A DNA stretch of 64,000 nucleotides from assembly GCA_037783415.1 (NCBI GenBank), contig JAZGTN010000009.1, forward strand, positions 7,750,001-7,814,000, read 5' to 3'. Origin of the DNA: Leptasterias polaris. Its lineage: Eukaryota; Echinodermata; Asteroidea; Forcipulatida; Asteriidae. Numbering within the stretch: position 1 is the first letter of the stretch; each line of letters begins with the position of its first letter. Under the pieces are notes generated by a model, which saw only the letters and a program-made list of their open reading frames with translations, did no database searches and had not been told where the DNA came from. Below, piece after piece: positions 63,905 through 64,000 of the stretch. Both the position numbers and the translations under genes were made by a program.

Positions 63905-63960
63905 GGCTTCGAGCTCGCAAGTTTTCGAGCTTGCAAGTTTTCGAGCTCGCAAGCTTTTGC
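63905..63960 (+). repeat. 17-bp tandem repeat CGAGCTCGCAAGTTTT, 3 copies
   Basis: CGAGCTCGCAAGTTTT, CGAGCTTGCAAGTTTT and CGAGCTCGCAAGCTTTT in tandem, each with the palindrome GAGCTC or AAGCTTGCAA-like pairing. Confidence 0.85.
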
Positions 63961-63995
63961 GCTTACGCTCAGAGTTCAGGTTTTTTTTTCAACAG

Positions 63996-64000
63996 CCTAT
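63996..64000 (+). CDS. DIXDC1: possible first bases of dixin exon 17
   Basis: TTTTTTTTTCAACAG|CCTAT is a strong 3' splice site at the window edge. The phase 1 base T from exon 16 plus CC gives Ser, then TAT Tyr. Only five bases are visible. Confidence 0.35.

Overview
The window is eukaryotic and almost entirely the inside of one large plus-strand gene: the invertebrate orthologue of dixin (DIXDC1, also called Ccd1), a Wnt-pathway scaffold with an N-terminal calponin-homology (CH) domain, a coiled coil and a C-terminal DIX domain. I placed sixteen coding exons from 404 to 63576 by GT/AG splice sites and unbroken reading phase. They join into 628 codons covering the N-terminus, the CH domain, an S/P-rich linker, the coiled coil and the start of the pre-DIX linker. 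The DIX domain lies beyond the right edge. Intron 1 is about 39.7 kb. Near its 3' third is a candidate alternative first exon (30261-30476) that splices in phase onto the same CH exon.

A second gene-like unit lies antisense inside intron 1 (36122-37326, with a TATA box at 37491-37497). It encodes an immunoglobulin-superfamily type I membrane protein: signal peptide, two Ig domains, S/T-rich stalk, one membrane span, and a cytoplasmic tail with tyrosine motifs. Its frame is broken between the second Ig domain and the stalk, inside a TGTACA-type simple repeat.

The rest is intronic repeat: TIR/foldback MITEs of many families, elements flanked by TTAA (piggyBac-like), several tRNA-derived SINE families, two non-LTR retrotransposon relics, and many minisatellites. 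Several insertions are nested, and paralogous empty sites elsewhere in the window show this for two of them. The largest repeat is an array of exactly 66 copies of a 51-bp unit (49087-52452), ending 36 bp before the exon 6 acceptor. A second minisatellite (59903-60375) is built from the exon 12 3' end plus its 5' splice site, giving six donor-like sites in a row.

Organism: dixin, the Ig receptor and the intron-rich structure mean a metazoan. The many TACATGTA motifs, the MITE-rich introns and the invertebrate-length dixin suggest a marine deuterostome invertebrate, most likely an echinoderm. This is inference from sequence style, not a database match. There are no bacterial features, CRISPR arrays, operons or intact tRNA/rRNA genes.
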